Of a stretch of DNA of 64,000 bases, positions 45,186 to 57,409 are shown piece after piece. Source of the DNA: Hordeum vulgare subsp. vulgare (Eukaryota; Streptophyta; Magnoliopsida; Poales; Poaceae); assembly GCF_904849725.1 (NCBI RefSeq), contig NC_058521.1:560624176-560688175 (forward strand), in the 5' to 3' direction. Each line of letters starts with the position of its first letter. Positions within the stretch are counted from its first letter, which is position 1. The translations under genes were made by a program, and so were the position numbers. Below the pieces are notes generated by a model that was not told the origin of the DNA, searched no databases, and saw only the letters and a program-made list of their open reading frames with translations.

Positions 45186-45239
45186 GGATCGAACCTGGGT
45201 CTCGTGGGTGGGAGGAGGCACACCCAACCGGTTGGGCTA
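45186..45239 (-). promoter_or_regulatory. Pol III (tRNA-like) A-box and B-box pair
   Basis: On the minus strand, TAGCCCAACCGG (45239-45228) fits the A box TRGYnnAnnnG, and GGTTCGATCC (45195-45186) is the B box GGTTCGAnTCC with one base missing. They are about 33 bp apart. This is the head structure of a tRNA-derived SINE or a tRNA relic; the full cloverleaf is not present. Confidence 0.5.
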
Positions 45240-46246
45240 GCCTATTCTTGTGATAAAATACGGAACCACAGCCTTTAAAATCGGAAGGGAAGAGCCGAAT
45301 CGAAGTGCAAAAAACGAATCGTTTCTGTCACTTACGGATGGCATTGGCGGGTAATTTTGACGAACTTTAAGGGCAAATTTAATGACGTACCATAGAAGCA
45401 ATAGGTTCGTAGGTAGAGATAAAGCGGCTACCCGTCGCAGCTGTTTTGCAGAAAGGCCCCTGAGGTTATAGGTATTCAACCCGCAGTCCTTTTGAAAGTG
45501 GATGTCAGTGATACCGTTTCGGTTTTACAAAAAAGATCCCTTCATTTCACACTATTCAACTCGCAATCCTCTATCCAGCCGCAACGAGGACGAGAAGATG
45601 AGGGGCGGCGCCCTTGTCGACGGCGACGGAGACGGCTAAAGCCGCAGTGGAGGACGGGAAGGTACACGCCTTGGGTGCGTGCTTAGGTAAGGTAGGCCAT
45701 CCTTGTTGCGCTCGTGTGCATTGATGGAGGATGGAAGGGGGGAAGCCGGACAGGTTCAGGTGGGTACGCTGGCTGCCAGCGCCGGCTGCGAGCACGCGCC
45801 GCGGCGTGGCCTTGCGGAAGACGAGGCTGAGAAGGAGCGTGGAGGAAGGGCGCCTTGGTGCTCGTGGTGGACCGGATCCAGTGAGGGGGAGGTGGGATCC
45901 GTCGGCTGGTTGCTTCCGTGCGAGAGAAGATTTCAGGAAGGGAGAGTGCACAGAAGTGGGAAAAGGAGAGGGTGCAGGGTCGGAGGTACATATGCGCACT
46001 CGCGGATGCAGGCGAATGGCTCGGGCTGGAGACATGGCTCATGGCGGCGGCGACTCTCCTCGGGAGGATCTCGGGCATTGAGGTCGGGGCATGCGCTGCC
46101 CCCAGGACGGAGTCCATCGACCTGTACTACTGGTCATGGTCTACCACCACCAGGAGCATCGCAGTGGCTGCGGTGAGCGGTCTGCTCAATTTGACTATTT
46201 CAGGTTTTGTTCGCATCTGATAATTAGGATGATCTCTTTCTTTCAG
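45240..46246 (+). other. GC-rich gene-like stretch, not recognised
   Basis: High GC at 45570-46190 with overlapping ORFs in several frames, none resembling a family I know. Its position upstream of the RPT3 exons and the AG at 46245-46246 suggest exon/intron sequence from a captured locus. Confidence 0.3.
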
Positions 46247-46389
46247 GTTTGTATGCTAAGATGAACTTGAGTGTCGAGGTTGATTTGGAAGATTATGTCT
46301 CCAGGCAGGATAAAATCAGTGATGCTGATGTGAGTTGATTTGGAAGATTATGTCTCCAGAACGGATAAAATCGATGCTGATGATATGAG
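46247..46389 (+). pseudogene. RPT3: RPT3 (26S proteasome regulatory subunit 6B) fragment, penultimate region, internally duplicated
   Basis: It follows a pyrimidine-rich 3' splice site (CTCTTTCTTTCAG). The reading [25 protein letters not shown] matches the post-AAA segment of RPT3, which normally reads [20 protein letters not shown]. One base is missing just before this, in the V-C-x-AKM part. A 55-bp segment is then repeated: VDLEDYVSR is encoded at 46280 and again from 46335. RPT3 is an AAA ATPase of the 19S base that unfolds ubiquitinated substrates; this copy lacks the ATPase domain and cannot function. Confidence 0.8.
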
Positions 46390-46824
46390 GGCCTTTGCAT
46401 TATGCTGAACATTCTTTTTCACTTGCACTACTTCAGCATTAGAAATCTCATTGCCTCAGATTAATTATAAAATGATAATGATTTCTAAATCCTTTACTCT
46501 TAAAAGTTTATCATAGTAAATGTGGGAAACGAATGAGAAGAAAGATAGGCGGACGACTTGACCATAAGGTCAGATGTTTCCATGAGCAGTAAGCAGCGGA
46601 TCTCCCCTTTTTAGGGGAAATCTCGTGGCCCTTTTGGGATGTTAATTCTTTCGACGGACGGCCTTCTGCTCACCATACATTTGTCTCATATATATTGACA
46701 CCTATAATGCAGTAGCAAGTCCTGATTATGAGATGTTATGTAATTGCTTGTGTAAATTAGGCACACTTTTTCCGCCTCCTCCTTTGTGTTATTCACCGTG
46801 TCTCAATTTGCTGCTATTTGACAG

Positions 46825-46941
46825 GAAGGTGGCATGCATGTTGTCCATAAAATTCGCTACATCATCCTCCTCAAGGATTTCTAGAAGGGTTACCGAACCA
46901 ATGTCAAGAAGCATTAAACACACTTAAACTTCTACAAATGA
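46825..46941 (+). pseudogene. RPT3: RPT3 fragment, last exon with C-terminus
   Basis: After an acceptor (TATTTGACAG) the sequence reads EGGMHVVHKIRYIILLKDF, a TAG where Glu is usual, then KGYRTNVKK, another stop, then NFYK and TGA. The genuine end of RPT3 is the HbYX motif (hydrophobic-Tyr-x) that docks the ATPase ring on the 20S core; here F-Y-K is still readable. Intron sequence between the two fragments shows the copy was made from genomic DNA, not mRNA. Confidence 0.82.
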
Positions 46942-48899
46942 GGCAACAAACTATTAAAGAGGATGCTTTATTTCCTGCGGGCAATGATTATTACTAGAGT
47001 TGAGTTTGTTGACAATCGCCACCGACAGTAATATCCCTGTATCTCGGTGCTCCTGTAGTTTGCACATTCAGCCTCACCAGTATTGTTGCGCTATTTAGCT
47101 GTACAAAGAGTCATGTGAGTTGCTTCCCTACAAGAGAGAAGAATTCAAAAAGGGAGAGAGCAGAGAAGAAAGAAAAGGAGAGGGGGTGGTGGGGTCGTGC
47201 GGACACTTTGGACGGTGAGGCATAACTCGACGTTTCTTTGATGGCTGACAGCGAGGTACCCCACTGCTCTGAACATTTACATGGTTAATGTGAGTTGAAC
47301 CATCAAAGGTGTGCGCATTGGTAATGGTTGAAAAATTCGTTGCATTAGAGAAAACTGAATGTTCTATCAGTTCTTTAATAATACATATTACAAAATGTAC
47401 CTTTTTGTTTAATTGTAGGATCACTGCACAAAAGACTTTGGAGCAGGCTGTGATTCACACAGAACTCCCCAACAACATCATCGTTTGAGGATATTAGATG
47501 GATACTGAATCCAGTAAGCCTCCAATAGATAAGCGAAGTCAAATTTTCAGTTAGTAATTTGGACGAGTGGTTCTAGCAAATTTATGTTTGTTCCTACAAT
47601 AGACTACCTCTGCCTGGAGATTTGAGGTGTGACTCAAATTTCTCTAGAAACCAATAGTGGAGATTTCAGTTTTTGTCACGCATATTCGTACGAATTTCAT
47701 ATTTAATGGATCATAAAATTTTATTCTACAATCAGATCTTGGCATGTTTTCAGATTTTTCAGAGAAGAAATAAGTCTAGAGGGGTTGACGTTTGTCATAT
47801 TTTAAAGGGCGATCAAGTCTGCAGAATACACATTGATTTAAGGAATTCAGATGTTACCCATGGTCATACGTGGATGTAGTTTATGAGCAACTATCTTATG
47901 TTGATGGTGTGTAAGCATGTTAGCCTCCGGTTCCCTGTTTCATTCCTCACGGGACCATTATGGATGGGCTAATGGAGGTATATTGAAATTCTATACTGAA
48001 CCTTCGTTACATAGAAAGCTAGTCGAGCCACACCAGAATGGATCTCCTCGACAAGCTTTATATTTGGTTGTGCATCACTAAGCTGGTAAGATTGCATATT
48101 TACAATATTAATTTCCATAGATTTATAATTGTTTATGGTCACTGCTTATGGATGAAATTCAGGATAAACAATTTTTCTTTGCAAATTAGGATACACACAT
48201 TACAGTCAGACGATTTTGTGTGAGGCTACTATTTTTCTAAGATGTACCATTGTCCATCTAATCTTCCTAATTACAAGTGATGTGGCTTATTGCTAGGCTA
48301 AAGAGCCTGGAGGCGGGCCCTGCTCTCTCCGTGGCATCATAATGATTACCATGTTTGTTAAATTTAATTTTCACCTCCGTGTAATGTATCATAGTACTAT
48401 GCACAAAGATACTTGAACACAAATTAGCTCACACCTAACTTACTCGGCTCAGGATTCTTTCAACTTTCATGTAGTATTGTTGAAATATATATTATGTAAT
48501 ACTCAAATTTGGTGATATTTTGATTGGGCATAATTATGTCGGTAGAGGTCGACAGTTAATGAATTTTGTGCTAATCTTAAGTTATATTGTTATATATAGC
48601 ATTTTCCTGGTTATATGGTTCGCATCCTGTGAACCAATTCACAATGACCACTCCAGATTTGGGCCTTACATTTTTAAATTATTTTGTAACATTTTGGTTA
48701 ATTTTTTATGCCGCTCTTTAGATTTTTACATTGAGTGGTGTAGAACTAAATGAGTGTTGCCATTCACGGAAAGCCACAAGTTTTAAAAAAGTATATGAAT
48801 GTTGTTAGCTCGGTGCTTCACAAATAAGTCCCTTAGACGTGTGTCATCTGTCATTGCGTATAACATCTGGTCTTTCTATTTTTCATTGATTTTTCTGTT
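46942..48899 (+). other. Interior of a Helitron-like element, unassigned
   Basis: No recognisable gene. Contents include AT-rich intron-like sequence. A strong short stem (GATCTCCCC-TTTTT-AGGGGAAATC) lies upstream, near 46600. Confidence 0.35.
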
Positions 48900-48929
48900 C
48901 CCGGTGCAACGAACGGACACGTTTACTAG
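48900..48929 (+). mobile_element. Helitron-like 3' end, plus strand
   Basis: CCCGGTGCAACGAACGG forms a weak hairpin and is followed by ACACGTTTA-CTAG, then T at 48930. It is the mirror image of the end at 43433-43462. The RPT3 fragments lie upstream in the same orientation, as is usual for Helitron-captured genes. Confidence 0.5.
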
Positions 48930-49139
48930 TTTTATAAAAGGTCAAATACAATTACAAAAAACTACCTCGCTGCAAACGGACACACACTACGACACAACAC
49001 AGGGAACCTGCCCAAAGCAAAACAACAAAGTTGTGTCTTGACCAATACTGATCATCAAAGAGCACCAAGTGCAACCGGGCCTCCCTTGTCAATGCACCAA
49101 CCAAAAAAGAAAGCACGAACCAACCTTTTTTGAAAGAAA

Positions 49140-50732
49140 AACCACTTTATTAATTGAAAACAATGGTTACACCGTCTATCAAGATAGATACAATTTCGCT
49201 CATAGACTCCTTGAACCAATCATTGGTAGTAGAAAATATAGCTAAATGAGCAAGCTCATAAGCAATCTTATTTGTTTTTCTATTATAGTGTTCAAATCTA
49301 GTGAGCGGGAATTCACAAGCGAGATAATAACAATTATTAAAAATTGTTACCTTTTTTTCCCACAGATCGCCCCCCATTCTTCGTAGTCTCAATTACTTCG
49401 ATAGTTAACAAGGCGATTACATCTTGTCCTTTTGCGCCAGTGAAAGGTCAAATTTTAGTGCTAACGCTTTAGCTCGGGGTGTCATCACACCAATCAATTT
49501 TCTAGTTACCCCTGGCAATGAATTTTTCACTAGCATCTCGAAGAACTGCACCAGCCGAACCCTAAGTAAGCCGTGATCAAATAACGCATCAACATTAAGT
49601 ATAACAAAGCTGGGAGGGTGCAGGCCCCATTTTTCCTTGGTAGCATTAGGGGAAATAGCAGTAACATAGTTTGCCACCAAGGCACAAATTACCATAACAA
49701 TTTAGCTAATTTCTCGAGTAATCTCATCATGGACTAGCTTGCGTCCTTCTCAGACCCAAGATGGACAGATCCTCAACCAACATAGTATGAAATACAAATT
49801 TGAAGACAACCTCACCAACTCGATTCATTCCGCAAGCTTTTTGTATGGCAATTTCCAGCCCCGACATTCTATAGGCTTCCTTAGCTTTTTGAGATTGGAA
49901 TAAAAGATGATTGTGTCTGCAAGTCTATTACAACGCGAGGGACGTAGATGCGACACTTTGAAATGTCTATTGACCAATGTAACATGACAGGAAAGAGTGG
50001 CATGCAATGTACGCTAGATACATTTCTTAACCTTGGCCGAATAAGACAATTTCCAAATCTTACACCGAATAGGATTAACAATGATATTTCTTATACAATT
50101 AGCTCGTGTGAGTTTCCTCCCATGTTGATGGTCCCATTCCACAAAAGAAGTCGAGCGAACAGTGAAAGTCCCATGCTTTTTGAAACCCCATGCTATAAAG
50201 TCTCACATATTGTGAAACGGGAGAGGAATCACGAGGACACAATGTACATCAATTGACCACAAAGTTTGTCTAACTAAATTCTCATCCCAACCATTAGTAA
50301 CAGGTTCAATAAGATCAAAAACCTATGACACGAGGTGTTCCTCTTTAGGAGTAATAACTCTTCTACTAGCACAGTTTGGGATCCACGCATCTTTCCAAAT
50401 ATTGATATTTTAATTGCCCACCCCCCATATATAGCCATGCTTCAAAGTCTTGACTCTCGCTATAATACTTTGCCAGGTAAGGGAGGAACCCTTTTTAATT
50501 AGCATTCATCAAATCACGAGTAGGATAGTACTTGGTTCTCATGATTGTGGCACATAAATCGGGTACTCAATAAGTAGTTATGCTTGTTTATACAACAACA
50601 TCAAATTAAACAATCGATGCCACGAAAGCCCATCTCTCCTTGATTTTTTGGAACACACATTTTCCACCATGGCGTCCAATGCATCCTCTTCCGATTGTGT
50701 TCATCAGCCGACCAAAAATGCGGCATCGTGCC
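49140..50732 (-). pseudogene. LINE (L1-type) 3' portion: RT tail, zf-RVT, RNase H remnants
   Basis: Minus-strand fragments in LINE order: PHFWSADEHNRKRMHWTPWW with KMCVPKNQGEMGFRGIDC (end of RT), then HATLSCHVTLVNRHFKVSHL with RPSRCNRL (zf-RVT-like region near 50000-49900), then PPSFVILNVDALFDHGLLRV (RNase H start, 49695-49417) and RFEHYNRKTNKIAYELAHLA with FKESMSEIVSILIDGVT (RNase H end, 49392-49150). Frames are broken throughout. It continues on the other side of the solo LTR at 50733-53256. Confidence 0.78.
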
Positions 50733-53256
50733 TGAAAGATCATGGTGCCTCCATGTTTGGTTTTGGTAATTTATGACAATCACTATGGACTAATGGTTGC
50801 CTTGAGTTATATTTGAAGGTTTGTCCATAGGCATTGCTTGAAGACCATTTTTTGGTTTCAAGGTTATAAGAAGGAGATTATGTGTTGACCAATGTGCTAT
50901 TCAAGGAGTTATCAAAAGATTGGTCACATGATAGTTGAGCCTATTGCAAGCATGTCTTGAAGAACAAAATGATTGTGTAAACGTTTATGTTTACCTTCAA
51001 GATATAACCTTTATGAAGAGAGAAGATAAGATACAAGGTTGATCAAGACTAAGTACAAAGAGTGGACTCAAGTCAAGGTATGGTAAGCATTGTCCATTAC
51101 ACTTTTTTTGTACAAACTCATGGTCTATGTGAGGTTTAGTTATGGGGTTATGTATGTTTCCATGGGCATACATGAAAAGGAAGATATCATATGACCCATG
51201 GAGGGTGACAACAAGTGGTGATCATCGTCAAGGTTGCGTTTTGCAAGTTCAAGTGAAGCATCACGAAGAGATTACAAGCTTGAAGCTTGTCGTCCATTCT
51301 CGTGATAATGAACATGTGAAGATGTGCATATAAGAGGCTCACCCATAATGGAGTACGGGGAGCAATTCACTAGTATTCATCGAGCCAACGCAATAAAGGT
51401 GGTCTAACTTGAGGAGGTCAAGGTCGTCATCCTCTAGATCAAATGGATTATGCACAAGGAAAATGTTTTAATTTGATAGGTTTTATATTTTATCGATCTC
51501 ATGGTGTTAGTTGCAAGATCGGGTGATAGGATTGATTGTCGTACTATCAAGGGGGCTCTCGGGGTGAGTAGCTTGATCGTATCGTCCATGGAGAGTTCAA
51601 ACCATTGCATATTTGTCATCATATTTATTGGTTCTTATTTGTTTTTCCTCTATGTGGGGTTTTAGAGCTTGTGTTCTTCCTCTTGTCAAACTGAAGTTCA
51701 TCGAAAACAGAGTTTGTATGCATCTTATTTGCATTTTAGGTGTTGGAGATTTTGCCGACTCATATTTGAGGAAGGTTATCTTCCTTATCTTATTGACATT
51801 TATTCTCCATTGTTAGTTCTTAATATATCCAACAAGCTTGAGATTGCTAATTTCAGAGTTCGTTTGAAGTAGTTATGGCAGTTTTGGTCTTATTTGACTC
51901 TTCTGTTCTATTCTGGCCTTACTGGTATCTACCTAGCAATAGTACCGCCGATACCTACGATAGTACCGCATGTGCGGAACTTCCATAGTTGTAATGCATC
52001 TACTACCGTGAGGGTCTCTGTTGCCCTATGGTAATTCACGGTAGTACTGCTTGTGTGGTACTTCTACTGGTGTGGCGCGCGTACTACCGTGTGGGTCTCT
52101 GTTTCCCTCTGGTAATTCGTGATAGTACTACTAGATCCTCGCTGGTCCTATGTGGGTCTTAGTGACTCCCCTATGTCTAGCAGTAGTACCACTTATCTGA
52201 GAAAGTAGTTCCGCTTGAGCATTTCCAAAACATAACGGTTGGATTGCTCTTCCTACTATATAAGGGGGCCTTCTTCCCCAATGCCCCTAACGACTTTGAG
52301 CAAGAAATTCCCCACCATCGTTGATCTCTTGGAGCTTGCTTTCGCTCTATTCCTCTGATGGTTCTTGCATCCATTTAAGGGAAAATAGAGAAGATATCTA
52401 GATCTACATTTCCACCGTTCCATCTCTCCTCTAAGTGAGGGGAACCCGTTGAATCTAGATCTTGGAGTTTTTGTTTTCTCTTCTTGGTTCGTCGTCTCAT
52501 ATTCATGCATACCATTAGTTGTTGTGATGGGATTTGGGACAGAAGGACTTGAGCACTCCGTGCGCTCTTTTCCATTGCATTTGGTGCATCTGTTTGAGTT
52601 CTCCATGGTGACACGTGAAAGTGAAAGTTGAGAAGCTTATTAATCTTGGGTGTTTGGGCACCCTAGGGATCGTGCCTCTTGGGGTGCTTGGGTGCCCTAT
52701 TTGGCTGATAGTGTCATGGAGCTCAATCATTATGGTTTAAAGCTTCGAGCAAGCTTCGGGGTCTCTAGTTAAGTTGTGGAGATTGCCGTGAGAAATTTGT
52801 ACGGGTTATGTGACCATCACCAAGGGTCTTCATTTGTACAGGTTCGGTGACCGCTCTCAAGGGTCCCTTAGTAGAGTCACGACACCTTGTATTTGTGCAA
52901 AGGCGTGCGGAGAGCATTGTGCCTCCATACCGCTCTAATGGAGATTAGCATCTGCAAAGGTGTGAGCTTCGGGATGCATCAATGTCTCCGCGTGGCTCAG
53001 TTTTCTCTTACACTACCCCTTTATTTATCCACTTACTTTGTGATATCCATAGTGACTCATGCAATATATCTTGCTATCACATAGTTGTTTGTGTTGCTTA
53101 GCATAAGCTGCCGGTGCACCTTATTGAGCTTAGTGTATCTAGGTTTTGTGCTTGGTAAATTAACCTTAGTTTTATTTCATATTTATTCAAGCCTAAATTG
53201 TGATTATTTTAAAATGCCTAATCATCCCTCCTCTAGACGACACACACGTCCTTTCA
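50733..53256 (+). mobile_element. Solo LTR of a Sirevirus-type Copia element
   Basis: The 2524-bp unit begins TGAAAGATCATGGTGCC and ends CGTCCTTTCA. TGAAAG and CTTTCA are the inverted terminal bases typical of Sirevirus LTRs in grasses. LINE sequence is interrupted exactly at these borders. A promoter-like CTATATAAGGGGG lies at 52256-52268. The flanks GTGCC and ACATC do not match, so the target duplication is eroded or one border is off by a few bases. Inside, GCGGTACTAC-like motifs recur at about 51940-52200. No coding capacity. Confidence 0.75.
52256..52264 (+). promoter_or_regulatory. TATA box of the Sirevirus-type LTR
   Basis: TATATAAGG, about 990 bp before the LTR end, followed by the short CTTCTTCCCC stretch often seen near the start site. 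Confidence 0.5.
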
Positions 53257-54000
53257 ACATCAATGATTCCTTTGTAAATTTGGTTAGGAATTTTAAAGAC
53301 GAACATAGCATAAGCTAGGATAGCTTGTACAATAGTCTTGAGGAGAACTTCTTTCCCTCCACTTGATAATAATTTTTCTTCCATCCACTGATTTTCATGA
53401 TAACATGTTGAGTTAGATACTTAAAGTTGTATGTTTTGTCCATACCCATATGGCTCGCAATCCCATATATTTACCATTGAGAGCCTCGGTCAACATATTG
53501 AGAACATTACATCTTTGATCCCCAATTTCCACTCTTGTATTTGGGCTAAAAACGATGCTTGATTTATCAACACTTACCATTTGCCTCGGGGCGACATAAT
53601 AAGAATTCAAAATTGAGTACAAAGCTTCAACATTATGCAATTTGTAATAGAGGGACCATCTTTGCATACTTTAACTCCAATATTATTTTCATTGTCCTCA
53701 ACATGTTTCAAAAGAACATTTAGACCCTCCGTACACAATAAGAAAAGATAGGGAGACAAAAGGATCTCCGTCTCTCAATCCTCTCATGGGCTTAAAACTC
53801 CCAGTTTCTTATGAATTAAACCGAAACCGGTATTCGACAATGGAAAGACATTGCATAACTAAATTTACCTGATATGCACGAATTCCCAACTTCAACATGA
53901 TTCCTTCAGAAAACTCCACTCAACTCGGTTATGGGCCTTTTGAATGAATCTACTCGCAGGAACCACCTTTGAATGTCTAAAAAAGATGGTGAGTGGGTGG
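53257..54000 (-). pseudogene. LINE reverse transcriptase, 5' part of the split LINE
   Basis: On the minus strand from right: KAHNRVEWSFLKES (equivalent of the AYDRVEW block), IRAYQVNLVMQCLSIVEYRF, a stop, GSFKPMRGLRDGDPFVSLSF (the QGDPLSPYLF block), LYSILNSYYVAPRQMVSVDK with SSIVFS, KYMGLRAIW, and EEKLLSSGGKEVLLKTIVQA with ILAYAMFVFKIPNQIYKGI. These are the standard RT blocks in order, heavily mutated. YADD is not recognisable. Everything 5' of the AYDRVEW block is lost. Confidence 0.78.
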
Positions 54001-54868
54001 AGGGACTCAGTTAATCCCAAAAACCGGTCGACTTTGACTCCCCGACAATGGCATACATTGTGACGATGAAGATCTACCTGGACCATCAGCAAGCACCAAA
54101 GAACCGCATCACAGAACATCCAAGCCTTGTCTCCCTATGCAACACTCCCAATTGAGTAACGATGTCGAGACATCGCCATCGCCGATCCGTAAGTGAACCT
54201 AGGATTTCACCCGAAGACAACAACCCAAGTGAGAGTAAGGAGACGACGACACCCCTCCGCGACGCCTCCAAGGAGGGGAACAACACCCACAAGCGCCATT
54301 GTCACCCGCACCGGACGAAGACGAGCATGATTTTCATCCGTAACGTCAAAACTGGAAGCCACTGTGCATGATGTGTCACCCACCGCCATCGCAACAGCTA
54401 GCAAATGTGATCTAATGTCCCAAAACACTGACACATCGCACATGCGAAGGCGCACAACCCTTCTACCTCTCCCGGATGGCCAATACCCTACAGTTCTACA
54501 ACATCCTCCACAACCAACATAACAAGGACCACCACACTATCAACAGCAACCAACAACAAGCCCAGGCTACTATGCAGCGCCCACAACCCTTAAGCCTAGA
54601 TCAACACCAACTCGTGAGCCCTAGATCCACATCACGCCTCCTCCTCCAACGTTGGCGCTGGCGCCACCAGTCAACCACCACTGCTCAGCGTCTCCAACCA
54701 CCACCGTGGGACTCGGCCGCCTCCACGAGGAGGCCACCGCCGCTCACCTCGCCGTGCACCAATGCGCCGACCAAGCCACCACGTTTGTACGCTTTAGCTA
54801 TTCATTTGCGTAAAGTTGGAGTACGCTTTCAGCAGGAAGCGTTGTTTACTGGAAGTACGCTTTCGTAA
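54001..54868. other. Unassigned C/A-rich sequence
   Basis: Plus-strand CCACC-rich sequence with ORFs (for example 54476-54868) that look compositional. GTACGCTTT occurs three times in 54787-54864, just before the Helitron-like end. Confidence 0.35.
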
Positions 54869-54895
54869 CTAGTAAATTTGCACGTGCAACACACG
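54869..54895 (-). mobile_element. Helitron-like 3' end, minus strand (second)
   Basis: On the minus strand, ACGTGTGTTGCACGT (stem ACGTG/CACGT) is followed by GCAAATTTA-CTAG and T. It is related to the ends at 43433 and 48929 but has its own sequence. Confidence 0.5.
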
Positions 54896-57409
54896 TTAAA
54901 TGTTCACCAAAAATATATGAATTTGATTAATACACAATGTTGTTATCTCACTGTAAGTTGTTTTTCCAAAAATGAGACATCATTGTAGTCAAGCTATATT
55001 GTTTAATTTATTATGTGTTCTGATAGGCTATAAGATAAAAAAGAAATCCAGTTATGATTGAAAAGCAACCTTGCATTGTGTTTAGTATGTGGAGACAGAA
55101 CCTAACAATTTGTCTAAATATTGTGTAAGCAATGGATAACTAAAATCTGAGAAAAATATATAAAGAAATAGCTAAATCAACGGATACTATATAAGAGGTT
55201 GCTAAACAAATGCTTGTATGAACCTGCAAATGACCTTGATAAGGTATTATGAAATTTCTGTCACACAATTATGTGCTACAAATAAACATAAATCACACTT
55301 GAACGACTACTAAAATGAGAAACAAATATCTCACATATGACATTGAACCAATATTCTGAAGTAAAATCGTAACACCAAACAATTTTTAAGGAGCCTCTTT
55401 TTACAATCAAAGGGGTCTCCGGTCACTTGCATTAAAATTTACGACATAGCCTCCGGTCACTAACCTTTAGGGGCAGCTTTTTACACAAGTGTGCATACAA
55501 AACTAACCTCTCTAAGAAGAAAATACACAACAGAAGAACAAAAGGCTTGGCTGGACTCAATTTCTGACAGGAGGCCCATAATCTCCAATCTGTTATGTTT
55601 TCTTGAGTTCCATATCTCCACTAATATATGCCAATCAGATTCAAAGGCAACATGAGGCCATTCTTACTTGTTTTAGTAATAATGTATTCCTGGGCAATTT
55701 GTACAACAATCCATGAAGCACCAATCAGGTGTTTTGGATATGATTTAGCCACCCCCTAACATCGAAGAAAATTATCATGCTATTAAGACTACCTCCACCC
55801 CAGGTTGATCCCCTATTTATCTGAAAGAGAAAATATTGGTATTATTCTTTTGTTTGCTTCTCGGTGAACATGCATACATTAAAGTGTGAAAAAAAATCAA
55901 ATGCTTGCCCAGTCTCCGACAAGGGATAGAGCTAAAGAGGAACCATTTGATGATATTGACCCATGGGCATCCACATAATCCCTAAGGCGAGAAACACTAT
56001 CTCTCATTGTGTGGATGTTTTGTATTCCTAAGAAAAGAACCTAGTGTCAAATCCAATGAATTGAAGAAATAAAACAAAGTATAAAGCAATTCTATAGATA
56101 CACATACAAGCTGATCTACGCATATATTCTTACCTCGGATTTTGCATAATTAGAAGATGACTCTCAGCCACCACCCATTGCCCCATTTGCTCTTGGCTGG
56201 GCATCAACTATGTATAATTTCTTGTTTACACTGGAAGCGGAATTTTTTGCCCTCATACATTCATAAGATCGACCGGACTAAACCATCGTTGAAAGCTACC
56301 ATCACAACGATTAACCCAGATGGACCACTATATATAGAAAAGACATAGGGATCAGGCAAACAAAGGTTGTATTGATTGCTTTTCTTTCACATGTCACAAC
56401 AATTAACCTAAATGATAAGCATCACTTTCAATGCATGTTCTACAGATTACTTTGCTTTAAAAGGTCTTAGGTATGATTGTTTACATAAGCTCAATAAACA
56501 TAACTATTTAGTGCGACGGTTAAGAAAGAAAATAGCAGATAAGTAGTCAGAGCTGAGTTGATTCTCCTCATCATCCTACTATAAAATGACTTGTGCATCA
56601 ACCTTAATACTTATGCATGTCTATCTCGCTCTGTATAATTGGTATAAGAACACCACAATTAAGCGTGCCAAAAAACACATTTTAGGCATTAGTGCCAACT
56701 GATCCCTCCAATATGATATTAATTCTACAAATGTAAATGTAAGGTTTGTTTTTCTGAAGGTGAGGGTATAAGATGCAAGAATAAAGAGATAATATCAGAC
56801 AAATGGAAGGTGCATATCCCATACTTAGCCACTACCAAAATACCAAATAACGCTGATCCAATCTAATCAAACTCTACTCCTTCCAGCAACAAGATTCAAG
56901 TGAACTGAATTGCACAAGCAACTAACCATTCTGGAAACCTGGATCACATCCCTGAACCTTGGCTAAGCAATTGAAAATGAGCTGGTGTGTTCGTCGGGTC
57001 CTTAACCGGGGAACGTTTTCCGGTTCCTGACGGAGATGCGTCTGGATTACGACTGTCCATCTGTCAATAGCAACTTGAAATAAGAAATGTATACTAATGA
57101 AGGTGATGCAGCAGTACACTCCCTAGATTTGGAACACGTCACATAACACTAAGCACATAAATGAAGGTCTGGATATACTGTCAAGTATTATTATGCCTAC
57201 TTTCATGTTTGGAACAGTTAGAACCCTTTTCTTATTGCATCCAACATTTGTATCTTTGGAAGGCACAAACATGCATGAATTATGATAGTCTCGGTATATC
57301 AGATTTTAATTCTTTTACGTATAAACATACTACCACAGTAAAATGTGCCACTAAGGTATAGGTGTATAGCTACGGATGTTTCCAGTATACCTGAATATTT
57401 TGCACGTGC
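54896..57409. other. Unassigned AT-rich sequence between two Helitron-like ends
   Basis: No gene that I can name. One minus-strand stretch (57071-56930) is bounded by a possible acceptor (TATTTCAAG) and reads TVVIQTHLRQEPENVPRLRT then RTHQLIFNCLAKVQGCDPGF. It might be a captured exon, but I do not recognise it. Confidence 0.35.

Noticed and set aside
47985..48003. TTCTATACTGAACC as the 5' end of the plus-strand Helitron ending at 48929
   Set aside because: It deviates from TCTMTAYTAMY, is in a T-rich context and would exclude the RPT3 fragment; not convincing.
50778..50800. CACTATGGACTAATGG as the start of a CACTA transposon
   Set aside because: No matching inverted end on the right; the borders TGAAAG/CTTTCA and the split LINE fit a Sirevirus solo LTR better.
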